Assembly: GCA_031265715.1 (NCBI GenBank)
Contig: JAISCG010000123.1
Coordinates: 1 to 6,888 of the forward strand
Reading direction: 5' to 3'
Length of the DNA stretch: 6,888 bases
Source: Holosporaceae bacterium
Lineage (GTDB): Bacteria > Pseudomonadota > Alphaproteobacteria > UBA3830
Of the stretch, positions 1 through 6,365 are shown piece after piece. The first letter of the stretch is position 1. Every line of letters begins with the position of its first letter. The position numbers were made by a program, and so were the translations under genes. The notes beneath the pieces were generated by a model. That model was not told the origin of the DNA, searched no databases, and saw only the letters and a program-made list of their open reading frames with translations.

Positions 1-1
1 T

Positions 2-282
2 GTTACTACTCACCTATCCTGGCAGGGTCTACGCATGAAAAATTCAACTATGTATTTCGCTGAGATTTGAGTGATTTCTATCATTAGCACTTAATTTAGC
101 TGACTTAATAATTGGATGAAAATGCACAAAAAAGTAGCAAAAACTCTATTGTATTGTCACTTTTTGCAACAACATTATACCAAATCTCATTCAAGAGTTC
201 TCCGTCTGAATGCCAGAAATATAAGCAAAATCACATTGTTAATTTTTCGTGCGTAGACTCTGTAGGATAGGTGAGTAGTAAC
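2..282. mobile_element. MITE-like palindromic element
   Basis: The outer 43 bases (2-44) and the inverted complement of 241-282 agree except for one indel and a few substitutions. Both tips read GTTACTACTCACCTATCCT. With small gaps the similarity continues inward to about 60 on the left and 224 on the right, giving symmetric arms of about 59 bases around a centre near 142. Shorter inverted pairs lie inside (62-69 with 181-188; 127-135 with 159-166). There is no open reading frame. The size, the long terminal inverted repeats and the lack of coding capacity fit a non-autonomous miniature transposable element that would be moved by a transposase encoded elsewhere. I cannot name the IS family. 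The left end falls at the window edge, so a target-site duplication cannot be tested. Confidence 0.72.
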
Positions 283-620
283 CTTTGTTCGTTTGAAAAG
301 CTGTATATTTGACCGCAAAACGAACGCTGAGGCCTCTGCTCGATTCTATCGCTGCGCTTTCCCAAATTCCTTCCATTTATTGGCATAGCTGAGTAGTAAC
401 TGAAAAACATGTGTACCTGATCAATATTTAATCAAGTGGCTTAAAAATAATGCAAACCCGACCAATAAAAAAATGTGCATTCAAGATGTTTCGAGTTTCG
501 ATAAAAACAAATGCGTAATGTTCCGTGCAAATAAAAAAACGCCACAATACCGCCACAACTTTCTAATGCCGAAGAATTTTTCGAGGAGTTCTTATCACTA
601 TTCCCCCCTAAAATTTCAGA
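283..620. other. gene-free spacer downstream of tRNA-Tyr
   Basis: Apart from the solo repeat tip at 383-400, I see no supportable gene here. The stretch 401-600 is AT-rich. It holds a tandem-like GCCACAA pair (541-559) next to an A/T run, but no convincing stem for a Rho-independent terminator of the tRNA transcript, which must end somewhere in this interval. A quasi-palindrome around 420-436 is too imperfect to call a site. Confidence 0.5.
383..400 (+). repeat. solo near-copy of the miniature element's right tip
   Basis: The 18 bases here match 265-282, the right tip of the palindromic element, at 16 positions, including an uninterrupted TGAGTAGTAAC, and in the same orientation. It may be the end of a related, mostly lost element, with 283-382 as the leftover interior. 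The plus frame across 283-385 is open and stops at 386-388, just inside this tip, as an IS-encoded gene might. The translated residues (including DRKTNAEASARFYRC) do not let me assign a transposase family. Confidence 0.45.
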
Positions 621-706
621 TGGTGGAGGGGGTAAGATTTGAACTTACGTAGACTTTCGTCGGCAGATTTACAGTCTGCTGCCATTGACCGCTCGGCCAC
701 CCCTCC
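621..706 (-). tRNA. tRNA-Tyr (GTA), CCA encoded
   Basis: Read on the minus strand, the acceptor strand GGAGGGG (706 down to 700) pairs perfectly with CCCCTCC (631-625). It is followed by discriminator A (624) and an encoded CCA (623-621). The anticodon stem GCAGA/TCTGC encloses a loop whose anticodon GTA lies at 672-670. A long variable arm with a GAC/GTC stem closed by GAAA makes it a class II tRNA, as expected for bacterial tyrosine tRNA. The T arm is GTAAG-TTCAAAT-CTTAC. All arms are intact, so it should be functional. It decodes UAU and UAC. Confidence 0.96.
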
Positions 707-738
707 TCTTTAGATGCAAGATCCAAAGTAACAGGCGC

Positions 739-768
739 ATAATATAGGATTGTATTGGTTGCTGTCAA
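739..768 (-). promoter_or_regulatory. sigma70-type promoter of tRNA-Tyr
   Basis: On the minus strand a perfect -35 box TTGACA (768-763) is followed by overlapping -10 candidates: TATATT at 746-741 (16-base spacer) and TATTAT at 744-739 (18-base spacer). Transcription would begin near 733, about 27 bases before the mature tRNA 5' end at 706. The promoter lies only about 40 bases past the hbd stop, so the tRNA does not depend on hbd transcription. Confidence 0.78.
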
Positions 769-809
769 TAAAAAAACAAACCTGTAATAGTTCATGACAT
801 ATGAGAGGT

Positions 810-1661
810 CTAATATTCATAAAATCCTTTTCCGACTTTTTTCCCGAGCAATCCCTGCAAAACGTAGCTTTCGAGCAACGGGCAGGGAGCGTATTTTTTT
901 TCGTCGATGTCTTTTTGCAAAGTTTTCATGATGGACAGTACGGTGTCCAGTCCGATCAGATCCGCGAGCACCAGAGGTCCGAGCGGATGTCCGGCTCCCA
1001 GTTTCAGCGCGGCGTCTATTTGTTCCGGGGTGGAGACTTTCTCATAGAGCGCAAAAATTGCCTCATTAATCATCGGAATCAGAATTCGATTCAGCACAAA
1101 TCCCGGTGAATTGCGCGATTCTATGGGAATTTTTTTGAGATCCTTCGCCAATTGCCAGAAAAAATCGAACGTGGCGTCGGAGGTGTACATTCCCCGAATG
1201 ACTTCCATCAGTTCCATGATTGGAGGAGGATTCATGAAGTGGAATCCTATAAAATTTTGGGGATAGGGAGTCATTTTCGAGAGCGCGGTTACGGAATAGG
1301 ACGAAGTGTTGGTCGCAACATAGGACGTCGGAGTCAGGAATTCCGATAATTTATAAAATATCTTGCTTTTTATGTCGTAGTCTTCGAACGCCGATTCGAC
1401 AAAGATTTTACAATCTTTTAAATCTGAAATTTGAGAATGATACGATATTCTTTCCGCGATTTTTTCGGCTTTTTGATCTATGAGACATTTGGATTCGAGT
1501 TTTTTCAGCGAATCTGAAATCCGAGCGCGGGATCTTTCAAAAATTTCATCGGAAAGATCGTAGACCTTCACTCTGTACCCCGCCACCGCAAACACCTGCA
1601 CTATTCCGGATCCCATTTGTCCGGCGCCTATGACTGCAACTTGATATAAATTCGAATTCAT
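810..1661 (-). CDS. hbd: 3-hydroxybutyryl-CoA dehydrogenase
   Basis: This cytoplasmic enzyme oxidises (S)-3-hydroxyacyl-CoA to 3-oxoacyl-CoA with NAD(P), or runs in reverse. It serves short-chain acyl-CoA, butyrate-type or polyhydroxybutyrate metabolism. At 283 residues it has the usual single-function length. Numbering from the ATG at 1661, the Rossmann motif GAGQMGSG spans 12-19. The catalytic set keeps exact family spacing: Ser120, His141 (in GFHFMNP), Glu153 and Asn191 (in VLNRI). The C-terminal domain keeps HPLGPL, DLIGLD and the terminal GKGFYEY. The ATG at 1661 is preferred over the TTG one codon upstream because AGGGAG lies 5 bases before the ATG. Two local oddities are MNPPP where MNPVP is usual, and GAGHP where ANHP is usual; neither touches a catalytic residue. 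The C-terminal wording resembles alphaproteobacterial homologues (inference). It lacks the hydratase domain of fused FadB/FadJ enzymes. Confidence 0.95.
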   Translation of the reverse strand: MNSNLYQVAVIGAGQMGSGIVQVFAVAGYRVKVYDLSDEIFERSRARISDSLKKLESKCLIDQKAEKIAERISYHSQISDLKDCKIFVESAFEDYDIKSKIFYKLSEFLTPTSYVATNTSSYSVTALSKMTPYPQNFIGFHFMNPPPIMELMEVIRGMYTSDATFDFFWQLAKDLKKIPIESRNSPGFVLNRILIPMINEAIFALYEKVSTPEQIDAALKLGAGHPLGPLVLADLIGLDTVLSIMKTLQKDIDEKKYAPCPLLESYVLQGLLGKKVGKGFYEY

Positions 1662-1666
1662 CAATG

Positions 1667-1672
1667 CTCCCT
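1667..1672 (-). promoter_or_regulatory. Shine-Dalgarno site of hbd
   Basis: AGGGAG on the minus strand ends 5 bases before the ATG at 1661, but only 2 bases before the alternative TTG at 1664. This decides the start in favour of the ATG and removes one residue from the longest reading. Confidence 0.75.
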
Positions 1673-1693
1673 GTCGCTTTTAAAATTATTCAT

Positions 1694-1732
1694 CCGCACC
1701 AATCGTCGGATTTTTCATCTGACTGTAATTTT
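1694..1732 (+). repeat. direct repeat copy A, left of the DUF262 gene
   Basis: These 39 bases align without gaps to 3671-3709 at 34 positions. The core (1704-1732, beginning CGTCGGATTTTTC) matches at 28 of 29. Its first part can form a small plus-strand hairpin, GTCGGA with TCTGAC including one G-U pair. A second inverted pair, TTTTAG/CTAAAA (1729-1734 and 1745-1750), follows, at the place where copy B also has a palindrome. It sits 42 bases past the DUF262 stop and about 30 bases upstream of hbd. Confidence 0.75.
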
Positions 1733-1757
1733 AGCAAAACTTTCCTAAAAAAATCAA
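1728..1757 (-). promoter_or_regulatory. candidate hbd promoter
   Basis: On the minus strand TTGATT (1757-1752) and TAAAAT (1733-1728) are separated by 18 bases. They would start transcription near 1721, about 60 bases before the hbd ATG. The -10 box overlaps the repeat at 1694-1732, so the repeat may have supplied part of hbd's promoter. In such AT-rich sequence the match could be chance. Confidence 0.35.
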
Positions 1758-1774
1758 CTTCACCGGATGCTGCA

Positions 1775-3571
1775 TTATATAACATCGGCAGTGAGAATCG
1801 ACTCCCCCTTCAGGCGTTCATATCCCCGCTTAATAACCTTTGCCATGAGAATGCGCCGTTGACTCAAAAAGTCGGCATATTGCATCTTCTCCCATCCGTC
1901 AGGTAATGCGTGATCGGCGAAGATACGGTCTTTTTCGTCGGCCGGAATTTTATCAAGTCGGTTTTTCATATACTCGGCGGGACTTGTGTCGAGAATTTCT
2001 ATATTATCGCTCCATTCGATAAAGGCGAAATTCGCAGTCTGATTGCGAATGCGATCGTCCGTTATTCCGATTCGGGCGAGATACGCCTTCGGAAACAAAT
2101 GATGCCGCTCAAGCGCCGTCTTTGTCCCATTTGCGGTCGGACTGAACAACTCCCTCGTATGCAGAGTGGAGAACAGCACCTTTGAATCGAGGATATTGAG
2201 AGCGGCGCAATACCCGAACCACGCCGGATTACGAGGCGCAGAGTTTGCCAGATTGTTTGGCAAGGATATGTCGAAATAATCACCGGTGAATACGGCGGCA
2301 ATTTTGCTTTCGAGAAGCGATACAAAGGCTTCGGCAGATTTAATGCTGCGCAGGTCTGCCAAATCCGATTCCATATCGGTTTCGGGCGAGTCTGTGTAGT
2401 AGCCGGTAACCGCCGCCATAAAAAACCACTTCGATATCAGTTTACGCAGTGAAGATTCCTCCATGCCGTAGTCGAACTTGCCGATTAAATACATCACATA
2501 GGAATATACAAGAGCATTCTCGGAGGAAATCAGCGTTTTGGACACGAAGCCCGCAGCATCCGCGCACTTGATGAAGTTCTTCCAAACCTGTACATTTAAC
2601 ACTCTGTCAAGTACGATTTTCAATTTATCAAACTGCCTGACGCGAAGATCTTCCGAGTAAACGCCGTTTTCAAAGTCGCGCCCGCGCAGAAGCATGTACA
2701 CATAATGAAGTCGTGATCTTCGGAAACCGTAGCTTGTGGCGATGCGAACAATGTGGGTCGGGGACGGTTGAAACAGAAAGTTGTACGGCGTACCTTGCTT
2801 CGGAATTTTTGCGCTTCGACAAAAATCCTCAATTTTCTGTCTGCCTTCCTGTCGGTAAAGAGAAATCAGGGTCAGGATAAAATCGTCTTCGCCGAGCGGC
2901 TTTCCTCCCGAATTCACGCGCACAAAAATGTCGGCAACGCTTTCTTCATCAGAGTCGCCGTTTATTTCCAATGTCGGAATACTGAAATCACCGAGCGACA
3001 GCAAATTCATAATGTTCTGCTGAAGAGACTGCTTTTCGCTCTCGGAAAGAGACGCGCCTGCTTTCTCGCGACTGTCGGAAATATTTTGCACCTTTTCGGA
3101 GATGTAGGCGAAACTCCGAGATGCGTTGAGGAACACCTCACTAATGTCGTAAATCCACTCGGCTGCGCGCTTCTTGGCATTGTCACCGACCTCGAAGACT
3201 GCGGTCAAGGGGTTAAACGAGATGGTAATCGGTTTCTCGTTGAATTTTTCATCCGTTATCTTTTTTCCCAGCATAACGGCAAAGAGCGAGGTGAGCCGCT
3301 GCTGCCCGTCTATGACAAGGCTTTTCGGAGCGGCGTAGGCTTTCTCCTCCGTGCCTATTTGCCTGCTTTTGGCTGTATTATCGGAGGAATCCCAAATCAT
3401 AAGATACCCGATGGGATATCCCTTGAACATCGAATCGAGCAAATCTCGCACTTTGGTGGCTTTCCAAACATAGCCGCGCTGAAGCTCCGGCAGACCGAGC
3501 CTGCCGTTCTCAACCTCCATAATGAGGTCTTTTAATATACGCGGTACGGGGGTAAACAACATCTTTGCCAT
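1775..3571 (-). CDS. DUF262 (GmrSD-type) protein with HNH-like C-terminus
   Basis: This 598-residue protein is probably an anti-phage restriction factor of the DUF262/GmrSD type (ParB/sulfiredoxin-like N-terminal fold). Visible family marks are LPELQRGYVW (27-36), the invariant DGQQR (88-92, in VIDGQQRLTSL) and FVRVNSGG (216-223). Near the C-terminus RHHLFPK (489-495), with Asn514 and SDN (521-523), resembles the HNH-like nuclease part (DUF1524-like) of GmrD and SspE proteins. In that family DUF262 is linked to nucleotide hydrolysis or sensing of modified DNA, and the HNH part to cutting. No partner gene (gmrD, ssp/dnd, methyltransferase) is in view, so it would act as a single-chain type IV-like enzyme (inference). 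The start is set by AGGAGG 10 bases before the ATG. By eye the gene is more GC-rich than the ankyrin gene, and 39-base direct repeats bracket it, suggesting horizontal arrival. The frame is uninterrupted. Target specificity cannot be read from the sequence. Confidence 0.88.
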   Translation of the reverse strand: MAKMLFTPVPRILKDLIMEVENGRLGLPELQRGYVWKATKVRDLLDSMFKGYPIGYLMIWDSSDNTAKSRQIGTEEKAYAAPKSLVIDGQQRLTSLFAVMLGKKITDEKFNEKPITISFNPLTAVFEVGDNAKKRAAEWIYDISEVFLNASRSFAYISEKVQNISDSREKAGASLSESEKQSLQQNIMNLLSLGDFSIPTLEINGDSDEESVADIFVRVNSGGKPLGEDDFILTLISLYRQEGRQKIEDFCRSAKIPKQGTPYNFLFQPSPTHIVRIATSYGFRRSRLHYVYMLLRGRDFENGVYSEDLRVRQFDKLKIVLDRVLNVQVWKNFIKCADAAGFVSKTLISSENALVYSYVMYLIGKFDYGMEESSLRKLISKWFFMAAVTGYYTDSPETDMESDLADLRSIKSAEAFVSLLESKIAAVFTGDYFDISLPNNLANSAPRNPAWFGYCAALNILDSKVLFSTLHTRELFSPTANGTKTALERHHLFPKAYLARIGITDDRIRNQTANFAFIEWSDNIEILDTSPAEYMKNRLDKIPADEKDRIFADHALPDGWEKMQYADFLSQRRILMAKVIKRGYERLKGESILTADVI

Positions 3572-3581
3572 AGCGGATCGG

Positions 3582-3587
3582 CCTCCT
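3582..3587 (-). promoter_or_regulatory. consensus Shine-Dalgarno site of the DUF262 gene
   Basis: A perfect AGGAGG lies 10 bases before the ATG at 3571. It supports that start over the in-frame Met4, and it is the strongest ribosome-binding site in the window. A weak upstream promoter candidate is TTGTCG (3656-3651) with TATTTA (3632-3627), 18 bases apart. Confidence 0.7.
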
Positions 3588-3670
3588 ATATCTTCAAAAT
3601 AAATTTGCGCCGATTATGCGCTACATTAAATAACATATCGTTTATGAACGCGACAAAATACACCTCATTG

Positions 3671-3709
3671 CCTTACCACCCGTCGGATTTTTCTTCTGAC
3701 TGTAATTTT
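3671..3709 (+). repeat. direct repeat copy B, right of the DUF262 gene
   Basis: This is the partner of 1694-1732, in the same orientation (34 of 39 bases identical; core 3681-3709 identical at 28 of 29). It lies 49 bases past the ankyrin-gene stop and about 100 bases upstream of the DUF262 start. Its first part, CTTACCACCCG (3672-3682), also occurs identically at 6434-6444. Confidence 0.75.
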
Positions 3710-3728
3710 TGAAAAATATCAAAAATTA
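3703..3728. repeat. perfect AT-rich palindrome
   Basis: TAATTTTTGA (3703-3712) and TCAAAAATTA (3719-3728) are perfect inverted repeats of 10 bases with a 6-base loop. They overlap the end of direct repeat copy B, 30 bases past the ankyrin-gene stop. The stem is almost pure A/T, so it is a poor classical Rho-independent terminator. It could still mark the 3' end of the ankyrin transcript or belong to the repeat element. Confidence 0.6.
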
Positions 3729-3758
3729 ACCGTAAAAAGAGTTCAATTCCGCCGACTC

Positions 3759-6233
3759 CTAATTTTCATCCTCATTGACATAATTCAAAATAACAGGCCT
3801 GTTTTCAGCTGTCATGTTTGCCCCTTTTTCCACCAGAAGTTTCGCCATCTCCTCCATATTTTCACGCCGGACGGTATGATATGGCGTAGTCATACTATCT
3901 TTATCCTGAATATTCAGGGTTAATCCTCTTTTGACTCCTTCCTCCAGCAGAATTTTCACCATCTCCATATTTTGGTTCGTGATGGCATAATGTAGAGCAG
4001 TGAGCCCCTTTTCATCACAAGCCGTTATTTCCGCTCCCTTTTCCATTAGAAATTTCAGAATCTCCACAGTTCCGCCTATAGCTGCATAATGTAAAGGAAT
4101 ATACTCTGCTTTATCTCGAACATTCACGGTTAGTCCTTTTTTGGTTCCTTCCTCCAGCAAAAGTTCTACTATCTCTTTATTTCTAAAATTAGCGGCGTAA
4201 TGCAGAGGGACACACCCATATTTATCGTAAGCTGCTACGTCCGCTTCATTTGTCAGCAGCAATTTTACTATCTCCACATTTTCCACCTTGGCAGCATAAT
4301 GCAGAGCAGTAAACCCGTCACCGTCGCAAGCTTTTACGTCAACTCCCGCTCCAATCAAAAATTTGACCATCTCCTTACTTTCACCCTTGACGGCAGAATG
4401 CAGTGGAGTGGCCCCGGATGCGTCAACAGCCTTTAATACATCAGCGGTACTTGCTGTTAATCCTTTTTTTACTCCCTCTTCCAATAAAAATTGCAACATC
4501 TCCACATTTCCGCTTCTGGCGGCACAATACAGAAGAGTGACCCAATCTTCAAAGAAGTCATAATTATATATTTTGTTGCTCAAATAATCATTGTAAGATC
4601 CCGGAAGAATAAAAGTCGGTTCTTTGAAAAGAACAGAAGCGTCGTCACTATCGGTGTGTACAGGATTTTCCGGATAAAGAAGTTTGTTATATTCATCGGT
4701 ATAATAGTCATCAGTATAATAATGAAAGGGTCCGGGAGCACTTGGCAGGTTAAGCATTTCTTGGAGAGTTTTTTCCAGGGAAACTACTTTAGTTAGATGT
4801 GTTTTGTATATGCGCGCTAACCTCTCCGTTACGTCCCCCTCTCTTTGAAGTTCTCTCCATTTAAAGGAAAACTCATTCTGTCTGTTTTCCAGTATAACGT
4901 ATTTATCTTTATATAAAAAAGGAAGCATACCAAACATTGTTAGTATTTCTTCACAATCTGTCCATTTAAGTTCCAGAGGTAATGAATCTTGAAATAAAAG
5001 TATTCGTATATAAATAGCAACCGCGAAATTTTCCGGAGTCAATTGATCATACATGTTTTTTTCCCAGGATTCACCGAAAACAATTTCTCCGAAACCGTGC
5101 TTCACAATTTTCACCAATATATTGAATATTTTTTTTTCTTCTTCGGATACATCCTCATTTCCGCCAGATGACATTATTCTAATCACTTCTTTGATGCGAT
5201 CAAACTTAACTTTATTTCCCGTAATTGTTTCAGTTATTGTTTTTAGAATAACGTTATTTTTCGGATTTAAATTAGCTTTAGATATGGCGGGAAAAAACAT
5301 ATCACGAAAACTATCGTTGGCGAGTGCGCTTTTTATAAAAAAAGGAATCGAATAGCGGTAAAAAGTATTATAGTTTTCTACTTCCAGTGTCATATAATTG
5401 AAAAGGTGGGTCAGTTCGTGTATAAGGACACGTGCCGCTTCATTTGGATCCCGTACGCACCCTGGATCAAGTTTCACGCTGTGATTATCGTAATCATAAA
5501 CACCACACGCAGGTATCTTGCTCAAATCCTCCATAATAATTTTTGAATTGGTAAATCCCGGACAAAAACCATCATCTCCCTCATTTAACAACCCAACCGT
5601 CAATATGGACATAATGCGTTGAAAACCGGTATAATTAAGGATCGCTTTGGAAATAGTTCCTTCAATTAAGCTTTTATTTGCATCTGCGTCTGATATGTCA
5701 AAAAATTTCCGACACAATTCAAGCAAAAAATCGGCTTGGTCCTTTCGAATAGCTGTTCTTGTCTGATCTTCACTTTTAGCGAAAATATTTCCAAAATCTC
5801 CCAGCAATTTTTTCAGATTTTCGATATATTTCGGTGTACTATCTTTGCCTTCATACTTCGCCAGCACTCTGTCTGCGGAGTTTTTAATGCTCGGCCAGGA
5901 AACATCCACCACAAAAAATTTCTGTCCGTTGCTGATCTCTCGTACCGTGTAACCGAGTTTGTCGGACAGGGAATTCAATTTACCTAAAATAGCAATTCCT
6001 ATCTCATCATTCTTTTTCGCATCCTCGTCCACATCATAATCTATATGATTATTTTGACAAAAAATACGCATATTTTGCTGTCGATTATGCAAATCTTTTT
6101 TGTTGACTTGCACATCCGGGATATTGAAAAAAGATGAAAATCTTTTTAAATTATTTACTTTTTTGCTAACACCCGATGCATCAAAAATGCTCCCCAACGC
6201 CCACAATCCGATAATATATAAGTTTTTTTTCAT
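3759..6233 (-). CDS. exported-type ankyrin-repeat protein with HExxH motif
   Basis: I recognise no named family for this 824-residue protein. The N-terminus (MKK, a hydrophobic stretch to about residue 16, then DASG at 18-21) looks like a short signal peptide. The position where a lipobox Cys might sit is Ser15 (ALGS), so lipidation is unlikely. Residues 30-560 match nothing I can name but contain IHELTH (271-276), an HExxH zinc-metallopeptidase signature, preceded by an acidic stretch (NEAARVL) typical of such helices. There is no metzincin-type third His; a downstream Glu ligand (E284, E286 or later) cannot be chosen. Residues 563-812 form seven ankyrin repeats, which bind proteins. An N-terminal enzyme-like part with C-terminal ankyrins fits a secreted effector of a host-associated bacterium (inference). 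The ATG at 6233 follows an AAAGG-type site 10-14 bases upstream. A TATAAT box lies at 6272-6267. The frame is intact and the composition AT-rich. Confidence 0.85.
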   Translation of the reverse strand: MKKNLYIIGLWALGSIFDASGVSKKVNNLKRFSSFFNIPDVQVNKKDLHNRQQNMRIFCQNNHIDYDVDEDAKKNDEIGIAILGKLNSLSDKLGYTVREISNGQKFFVVDVSWPSIKNSADRVLAKYEGKDSTPKYIENLKKLLGDFGNIFAKSEDQTRTAIRKDQADFLLELCRKFFDISDADANKSLIEGTISKAILNYTGFQRIMSILTVGLLNEGDDGFCPGFTNSKIIMEDLSKIPACGVYDYDNHSVKLDPGCVRDPNEAARVLIHELTHLFNYMTLEVENYNTFYRYSIPFFIKSALANDSFRDMFFPAISKANLNPKNNVILKTITETITGNKVKFDRIKEVIRIMSSGGNEDVSEEEKKIFNILVKIVKHGFGEIVFGESWEKNMYDQLTPENFAVAIYIRILLFQDSLPLELKWTDCEEILTMFGMLPFLYKDKYVILENRQNEFSFKWRELQREGDVTERLARIYKTHLTKVVSLEKTLQEMLNLPSAPGPFHYYTDDYYTDEYNKLLYPENPVHTDSDDASVLFKEPTFILPGSYNDYLSNKIYNYDFFEDWVTLLYCAARSGNVEMLQFLLEEGVKKGLTASTADVLKAVDASGATPLHSAVKGESKEMVKFLIGAGVDVKACDGDGFTALHYAAKVENVEIVKLLLTNEADVAAYDKYGCVPLHYAANFRNKEIVELLLEEGTKKGLTVNVRDKAEYIPLHYAAIGGTVEILKFLMEKGAEITACDEKGLTALHYAITNQNMEMVKILLEEGVKRGLTLNIQDKDSMTTPYHTVRRENMEEMAKLLVEKGANMTAENRPVILNYVNEDEN
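3798..4547 (-). repeat. seven tandem ankyrin repeats (protein-level)
   Basis: Within the preceding protein the repeats begin at residues 563, 606, 639, 672, 709, 742 and 779. Repeats 3-6 carry the LHYA core; repeats 2 (PLHSA), 1 and 7 are degenerate. Repeats 2, 3 and 5 are 33 residues long. Repeats 4 and 6 are 37 because of a four-residue extension in EEGxKKGLT or EEGxKRGLT, also present in the 43-residue repeat 1. The 33+37 alternation implies duplication of a 70-residue (210-base) double unit. Confidence 0.9.
5406..5420 (-). other. HExxH putative zinc-binding site
   Basis: Codons 272-276 of the ankyrin protein read His-Glu-Leu-Thr-His, with hydrophobic flanks on both sides (RVLI before, LFNYM after). 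This pattern is typical of a gluzincin-like active-site helix, where the two His bind zinc and Glu activates water. The motif alone is short enough to arise by chance. The helix-like context raises my confidence modestly. Confidence 0.5.
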
Positions 6234-6266
6234 TTTCTTTTCGCCTTTTATCTAATAAGTAAAGTT

Positions 6267-6272
6267 ATTATA
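6267..6272 (-). promoter_or_regulatory. -10 box of the ankyrin gene
   Basis: A perfect TATAAT on the minus strand would start transcription near 6260, about 27 bases before the ATG at 6233. No good -35 hexamer stands 16-18 bases upstream, where the sequence is only A/T-rich. It may be a weak or activator-dependent promoter, or an A/T coincidence. Confidence 0.45.
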
Positions 6273-6355
6273 TCAAGTAAAATTTAAAAAATTATTAAAA
6301 ATATTATTTTTTTGTTTTTCCTATTTGCAGATTAAAAACTCTACCCAAACTTTAC

Positions 6356-6365
6356 AATTACAGTC
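6356..6365 (-). repeat. inverted copy of the GACTGTAATT repeat core
   Basis: GACTGTAATT on the minus strand equals the 3' core of direct repeat copies A (1721-1730) and B (3698-3707), here in opposite orientation and without the rest of the 39-base repeat. It may be a decayed end of the same element. Confidence 0.35.

Noticed and set aside
541..560. Terminator of tRNA-Tyr at the GCCACAA pair next to an A/T run
   Set aside because: The two GCCACAA units are direct, not inverted, repeats, so they cannot form the required stem.
1..600. CRISPR array suggested by repeated tips in the left region
   Set aside because: The repeats are one inverted pair plus one solo copy at irregular spacing, not regularly spaced direct repeats with unique spacers.
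801..1109. Plus-strand open frame of 102 codons opposite hbd
   Set aside because: It is antisense to the conserved C-terminal domain of Hbd, with no domain-like content and no ribosome-binding site that stands out.
1664..1906. Plus-strand 80-codon frame spanning the hbd/DUF262 spacer
   Set aside because: It runs through a repeat and into the antisense of the DUF262 C-terminus. Its composition does not look protein-like.
2753..3535. A 260-residue plus-strand open frame opposite the DUF262 gene
   Set aside because: It is wholly antisense to a gene with clear family motifs and a perfect Shine-Dalgarno site. Its translation shows no recognisable domain, so it is a shadow of the higher-GC codon pattern.
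3605..3620. GCGC-containing mini-hairpin upstream of the DUF262 gene as an operator
   Set aside because: Only a 4-base self-complementary GCGC is paired across a 7-base gap, which is too short to separate from chance.
4200..4796. Several plus-strand frames opposite the ankyrin repeats
   Set aside because: They mirror the periodic ankyrin codons on the other strand and have no independent support.
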